Shown piece after piece: positions 15,261-17,896 of a stretch of DNA of 17,896 nucleotides. Below the pieces are notes generated by a model. The model did not search any database. It was not told the DNA's origin and saw only the letters and a list, made by a program, of their open reading frames with translations. How positions within the stretch are numbered: position 1 is the first letter of the stretch; the number at the start of each line of letters is the position of its first letter. Source of the DNA: Flavobacteriales bacterium UBA4660 (lineage in GTDB: Bacteria > Bacteroidota > Bacteroidia > Flavobacteriales_D > Sanyastnellaceae). Position numbers and translations under genes: made by a program. The stretch covers positions 8,668-26,563 of the forward strand of contig DHLU01000166.1 of the NCBI GenBank assembly GCA_002405435.1, read 5' to 3'.

Positions 15261-16076
15261 TTAATACTGTTCCTTGCTATTTGGAAAATCACCACCTTTT
15301 ACATCTTCAACGTACCGGGCTACAGCTTCGCGAATAAGTTCGCCGGCATTGAGGTAGCGCCGAAGGAATCGGGGCGAGAAGGCCTCCGTAATGCCCAGCA
15401 TGTCGTGCACCACAAGCACCTGTCCATCGCACTGGCCTCCTGCGCCTATGCCGATAACCGGCACACTCACCGCTTCCGCGACCGCTGCGGCCAGTGTTGC
15501 GGGAATTTTTTCGAGCACGATGGCGAAAACCCCGCTTTCAGCCAGCAACTGCGCATCTTCGAGCAGCCTTGCGGCCTCTTCCTCCTCGCGGGCCCGCACC
15601 TGGTAGGTGCCGAATTTGTAAATGCTTTGCGGGGTTAGGCCCAAGTGCCCCATAACCGGAATGCCGGCCGTCAGAATGCGTTTTACACTCTCGCCAATCT
15701 CGCTGCCGCCCTCAAGCTTTACGGCGTGGGCGCCACTTTCTTTCATTATCCTGATCGAGGAGTTGAGCGCTTCTTTGCTGTTGCCCTGGTAGGAGCCGAA
15801 TGGCAGATCTACCACCACCAGCGCACGGCGGGCCGCGCGCACCACGGAGGAGGCGTGGTAAATCATCTGGTCGAGCGTAATGGGCAGTGTGGTTTCGTGC
15901 CCTGCCATTACGTTGCTCGCAGAGTCGCCCACCAGGATCACGTCAACGCCGGCGGCGTCCACCAGCCGGGCCATGGAGTAGTCGTAGGAAGTGAGCATGG
16001 AGATTTTCTCCTTCCGCTGCTTCATCTCCATCAGCGTGAGGGTAGTTACCCTGCGAATTTCTTTTTGAACCGACAT
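15261..16076 (-). CDS. panB: 3-methyl-2-oxobutanoate hydroxymethyltransferase
   Basis: 271 residues, normal for PanB, which uses methylenetetrahydrofolate to turn alpha-ketoisovalerate into ketopantoate (first step of pantoate, hence CoA, synthesis; cytosolic, Mg-dependent). Seen: [19 protein letters not shown] (27-45), metal ligands D51 in LVGDSASNV and D90 in [10 protein letters not shown]122 in [14 protein letters not shown] (144-151), the catalytic-base glutamate E189 in FAIVLEKIP, and [20 protein letters not shown] (209-228). It appears to head a two-gene unit with the pseudouridine synthase (7-base gap). The ATG at 16076 sits 7 bases after a TAnnTTTG box; no Shine-Dalgarno is present. 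The call is firm. Confidence 0.97.
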   Translation of the reverse strand: MSVQKEIRRVTTLTLMEMKQRKEKISMLTSYDYSMARLVDAAGVDVILVGDSASNVMAGHETTLPITLDQMIYHASSVVRAARRALVVVDLPFGSYQGNSKEALNSSIRIMKESGAHAVKLEGGSEIGESVKRILTAGIPVMGHLGLTPQSIYKFGTYQVRAREEEEAARLLEDAQLLAESGVFAIVLEKIPATLAAAVAEAVSVPVIGIGAGGQCDGQVLVVHDMLGITEAFSPRFLRRYLNAGELIREAVARYVEDVKGGDFPNSKEQY

Positions 16077-16083
16077 CGTGGGG

Positions 16084-16091
16084 CAAAGGTA
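16084..16091 (-). promoter_or_regulatory. -7 promoter box for panB
   Basis: TACCTTTG matches TAnnTTTG and ends 7 bases before the panB ATG, so the mRNA would have almost no leader. It lies between the hairpin that follows the AlkB-family gene and the panB start, which agrees with a new transcript beginning here. Confidence 0.5.
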
Positions 16092-16107
16092 GGGTATGCA
16101 AAGCGGC

Positions 16108-16136
16108 GGCCTTCCGTAGGTGCCACCTGCGGAGCC
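16108..16136 (-). terminator. Hairpin directly after the AlkB-family gene, possible terminator
   Basis: The arms TCCGCAGGT and ACCTACGGA (minus strand) pair with one C-A mismatch around a GGC loop, and an outer GGC/GCC pairing extends the stem past a two-base bulge. The structure starts at the base after the stop codon at 16137. On the minus strand only a short T run follows (GCTTTGC), so it is not a standard intrinsic terminator; it could also protect the 3' end. Confidence 0.4.
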
Positions 16137-16691
16137 TCAGCGAATTCTGCGGAAGGTGAGGTTGATTCTCTCCTCCTTAAGGCCCTTTACCTTGGGCAGG
16201 GCGTGCTGCCAGTGCTGCTGCATGTTCCACATCAGCAACAGGGAGTGGTCGGGCATCAGCAGCTTGATTTTCCCTGATTTCTGGTGGTCCCTGAAGTGAA
16301 TATGCCGAGCTGCCCCGAATGAAAGTGAGGCGATGCACGTAGGGTCCATTTCCTTTTCGTTGTCGCTGTGCCACCCCATCGCATCAAGGCCGTGCCGGTA
16401 GCAGTTGCATAACACACTGTTGAAGGCAAAACCGGTAAACGCCGACAGCTGATCCATCATGGTCTGCAGCGGAGCCGGCAGCGGTCTTCCGGGCATATTG
16501 ACACCGGAGTAGGTGTAGGGCGGACCATACCACGACGTCAAACGGGGCTCGGGAATCATGCGGCCAAACATGCGAATGGATTTTTGCTTCCAGTCAATGC
16601 TGTTGTTCCAGTCTTCTGCTACAACCAGGGGGAATGACGGAATCAACTCCAGCCTTTCATCATCTTTTTCCCAAAACACTTCCCGTTGCAT
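16137..16691 (-). CDS. AlkB-family Fe(II)/2-oxoglutarate dioxygenase (ALKBH2/3-like)
   Basis: 184 residues. The family removes alkyl groups from N1-methyladenine and N3-methylcytosine in DNA or RNA by oxidation, using Fe(II) and 2-oxoglutarate. Iron ligands: H108 and D110 in MGWHSDNE, and H163 in HWQHALPK. The 2-oxoglutarate arginine R175 and substrate-side R181 lie in ERINLTFRRI at the H+12 and H+18 spacing seen in ALKBH2-type proteins. PRLTSWYGPPYTYSG (49-63) is the usual N-terminal substrate-lid stretch. It is shorter than E. coli AlkB (216) but complete for this subgroup. Its ATG overlaps the tatA stop by one base (TGATG), so it is translated from the tatA mRNA. No Ada-like or other repair gene is adjacent. 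The family is firm; the exact lesion range is unknown. Confidence 0.93.
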   Translation of the reverse strand: MQREVFWEKDDERLELIPSFPLVVAEDWNNSIDWKQKSIRMFGRMIPEPRLTSWYGPPYTYSGVNMPGRPLPAPLQTMMDQLSAFTGFAFNSVLCNCYRHGLDAMGWHSDNEKEMDPTCIASLSFGAARHIHFRDHQKSGKIKLLMPDHSLLLMWNMQQHWQHALPKVKGLKEERINLTFRRIR

Positions 16692-16957
16692 CAGGCAAAA
16701 TCCTGGTCCGGTTTAGGAGAGCGATCTGGCTCGGTGCCCACCGGAGGGGCAGTGGGGGTATCGACCAGGGTTTGGCTGATGTTGACCTCGTTTTTAATCT
16801 GCCGGGTGGAATCGATGATTTCCTTTTGCACGTCACGGGCGGCATTGCGAAACTGGTACACGGCCTTGCCCATGGTCTGGGCCAGACTCGGAATACCCTT
16901 AGCCCCAAACAGCATGAGGTACACGAGGAAAATCAACACCAGTTCACCAGTTCCCAT
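16691..16957 (-). CDS. tatA: Twin-arginine translocase subunit TatA/E
   Basis: 88 residues, the pore-forming small subunit of the Tat system, which exports folded proteins across the inner membrane. It has a short N-terminal membrane helix (about 4-18, GELVLIFLVYLMLFG), the hinge FGAKGIPSLAQTMGKAV with the conserved FG and P, an amphipathic helix to about residue 58, and a proline- and acid-rich loose tail (66-88). E5 matches the conserved polar residue in the TatA membrane helix. tatB and tatC are not in the window; in Bacteroidota a single TatA/B-type protein commonly works with TatC encoded elsewhere. The start at 16957 is 7 bases after a TAATTTTG box. It is first in a unit with the AlkB-family gene. 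Confidence 0.92.
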   Translation of the reverse strand: MGTGELVLIFLVYLMLFGAKGIPSLAQTMGKAVYQFRNAARDVQKEIIDSTRQIKNEVNISQTLVDTPTAPPVGTEPDRSPKPDQDFA

Positions 16958-16964
16958 TGCGTGG

Positions 16965-16972
16965 CAAAATTA
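16965..16972 (-). promoter_or_regulatory. -7 promoter box for tatA
   Basis: TAATTTTG on the minus strand matches TAnnTTTG and ends 7 bases before the tatA ATG. A TTC about 20 bases further upstream is only a partial -33 element. The predicted mRNA is leaderless or nearly so. The same octamer occurs on the plus strand at 17020-17027 for pdhB. Confidence 0.5.
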
Positions 16973-16974
16973 AG

Positions 16975-16986
16975 CACGCCGGCGTG
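16975..16986. promoter_or_regulatory. 12-base perfect palindrome in the tatA promoter spacer
   Basis: CACGCCGGCGTG reads the same on both strands. It lies just upstream of the tatA -7 box, between it and the expected -33 position, where a bound regulator could block transcription. At this GC content such a palindrome may also arise by chance, and no second copy was noticed in the window. Confidence 0.25.
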
Positions 16987-17019
16987 GCGCATGAACATCC
17001 GATGCGGTGACGGATTGCC

Positions 17020-17027
17020 TAATTTTG
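17020..17027 (+). promoter_or_regulatory. -7 promoter box for pdhB
   Basis: TAATTTTG matches TAnnTTTG and ends 45 bases before the pdhB ATG at 17073, predicting a leader of about 40 bases, unlike the very short leader of divergent tatA. No clear -33 element is seen. Confidence 0.45.
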
Positions 17028-17072
17028 GCCCCAATCCGGTTCCGGTCATCCGGGACCCATCAATAGCCGGTT

Positions 17073-17896
17073 ATGAGAGAAATTCAATTCAGGGAAGCCA
17101 TTTGTGAGGCGATGACCGAAGAAATGCGCAGAGACGAATCTGTGCTGCTGCTGGGCGAGGAAGTTGCCGAGTACAACGGAGCCTACAAGGCTTCCAAGGG
17201 TATGTTGGATGAGTTTGGTCCGCGCCGTGTCATTGATACGCCCATAGCCGAGCTCGGCTTCGCCGGCATTGCGGTGGGTGCCGCCATGAATGGTCTGAGA
17301 CCCGTAGTGGAGTTTATGACCTGGAATTTCGCCATCCTGGCGGCCGACCAGATCATCAACAGCGCTGCCAAGATGCTGCAAATGAGCGGAGGCCAGTTTC
17401 CGGTTCCGATTGTGTTTCGCGGTCCCAACGGCCAGGCCGGTCAACTCGCTGCAACACATTCCCAGAGTTTCGAAGCTTTTTATGCCCATGTGCCCGGACT
17501 CAAGGTCATTACCCCCAGCAATCCGTATGACGCCAAGGGACTGCTCAAGGCTGCTATTCGCGACAATGATCCTGTCGTCTTTATGGAGAGTGAGAAGATG
17601 TATGGAGACAAGGGCATGGTGCCCGAGGGTGAATACATCCTGCCCATCGGCGTAGCCGACATCAAGCGGGAAGGCTCCGATGTCACCCTGGTTTCATTTG
17701 GCAAAATCATGAAAGTGGCACTCGCTGCGGCTGCGGAACTTGAGAAGGACAATATCAGCGCGGAGGTTATAGACCTCCGCACCATCAGGCCGCTTGATAT
17801 TGATACGATTGTCAACAGCGTGAAAAAAACGAACCGGCTCATTATTCTCGAAGAGAGCTGGCCCGTGGCTTCAATCTCTACCGAAATCGCCTACCG
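17073..17896 (+). CDS. pdhB: Pyruvate dehydrogenase E1 component, beta subunit, 3' end cut by window edge
   Basis: 274 complete codons are visible of a protein that is usually about 325 residues. With E1 alpha it decarboxylates pyruvate on thiamine diphosphate and acetylates lipoyl-E2, feeding acetyl-CoA into central metabolism. Seen: [16 protein letters not shown] (28-43), [19 protein letters not shown] (53-71) with E60, the glutamate that activates thiamine diphosphate, NSAAKM (96-101), FRGPNG (115-120), H129 in [19 protein letters not shown], and [12 protein letters not shown]. Branched-chain or acetoin E1 beta subunits are close relatives and share these motifs; the pyruvate call is by overall resemblance. 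E1 alpha is not in the window, so it lies downstream or elsewhere. The gene is divergent from tatA across a 115-base region. Confidence 0.92.
   Translation, partial: MREIQFREAICEAMTEEMRRDESVLLLGEEVAEYNGAYKASKGMLDEFGPRRVIDTPIAELGFAGIAVGAAMNGLRPVVEFMTWNFAILAADQIINSAAKMLQMSGGQFPVPIVFRGPNGQAGQLAATHSQSFEAFYAHVPGLKVITPSNPYDAKGLLKAAIRDNDPVVFMESEKMYGDKGMVPEGEYILPIGVADIKREGSDVTLVSFGKIMKVALAAAAELEKDNISAEVIDLRTIRPLDIDTIVNSVKKTNRLIILEESWPVASISTEIAY

Noticed and set aside
14591..15337. 248-residue plus-strand open frame antisense to the pseudouridine synthase
   Set aside because: The opposite strand encodes a full RluA enzyme with all motifs; the antisense product shows no recognisable domain.
15645..16277. 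210-residue plus-strand open frame across panB and the AlkB-family gene
   Set aside because: It spans two confirmed minus-strand genes and their promoter region; the composition looks like an antisense shadow.

Overview
The window looks like a piece of a Bacteroidota (Bacteroidetes) chromosome. Three signs support this: a very large surface protein ending in a type IX secretion system (T9SS) sorting domain; a TPR/PD40 beta-propeller protein of PorE-like layout; and TAnnTTTG octamers, the Bacteroidota -7 promoter box, in front of most transcription units, with no clear Shine-Dalgarno sites. By eye it is moderately GC-rich and tightly packed. I see no tRNA, rRNA, CRISPR array, insertion sequence or phage gene, and no gene-free stretch above 300 bases (the longest is about 130).

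Layout. Bases 1-828 (minus) hold murQ, cut by the left edge. It is divergent from a secreted TPR-PD40-carboxypeptidase-regulatory-domain protein (958-2595, plus). A minus-strand block follows, in transcription order: a 1766-residue adhesin-like protein (12555-7255), a GT4 glycosyltransferase (7204-6107), an ExoA-like membrane GT2 (6110-5085) and a secreted GH2 beta-mannosidase-type enzyme (5085-2641). The last three overlap through ATGA and TAATG junctions and are almost surely co-transcribed. Upstream on the same strand come a rhodanese-dedA-aroE cluster (14392-12675), a panB-pseudouridine synthase pair (16076-14489) and a tatA-AlkB-family pair (16957-16137). At the right edge pdhB (pyruvate dehydrogenase E1 beta) starts divergently from tatA and runs out of the window.

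How the parts fit. murQ, aroE, panB, pdhB, tatA, the pseudouridine synthase and the AlkB protein are housekeeping: peptidoglycan recycling, shikimate, pantothenate, central carbon, export, RNA modification and DNA repair. The distinctive part is 2641-12555, where a giant repeat protein for the cell surface sits just upstream of two glycosyltransferases and an exported glycosidase. This suggests a surface adhesin with a small glycan-building and trimming cassette, but the functional link is inference. The adhesin carries 16 cadherin/Ig-like repeats of a nearly constant 93 residues, in which cysteine-paired outer repeats flank a cysteine-poor central block, followed by two SprB-like modules and the T9SS tail. 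A second pattern is promoter placement: at murQ, panB, tatA and the GT4 gene the -7 box ends only 6-7 bases before the start codon, which predicts leaderless or near-leaderless mRNAs.
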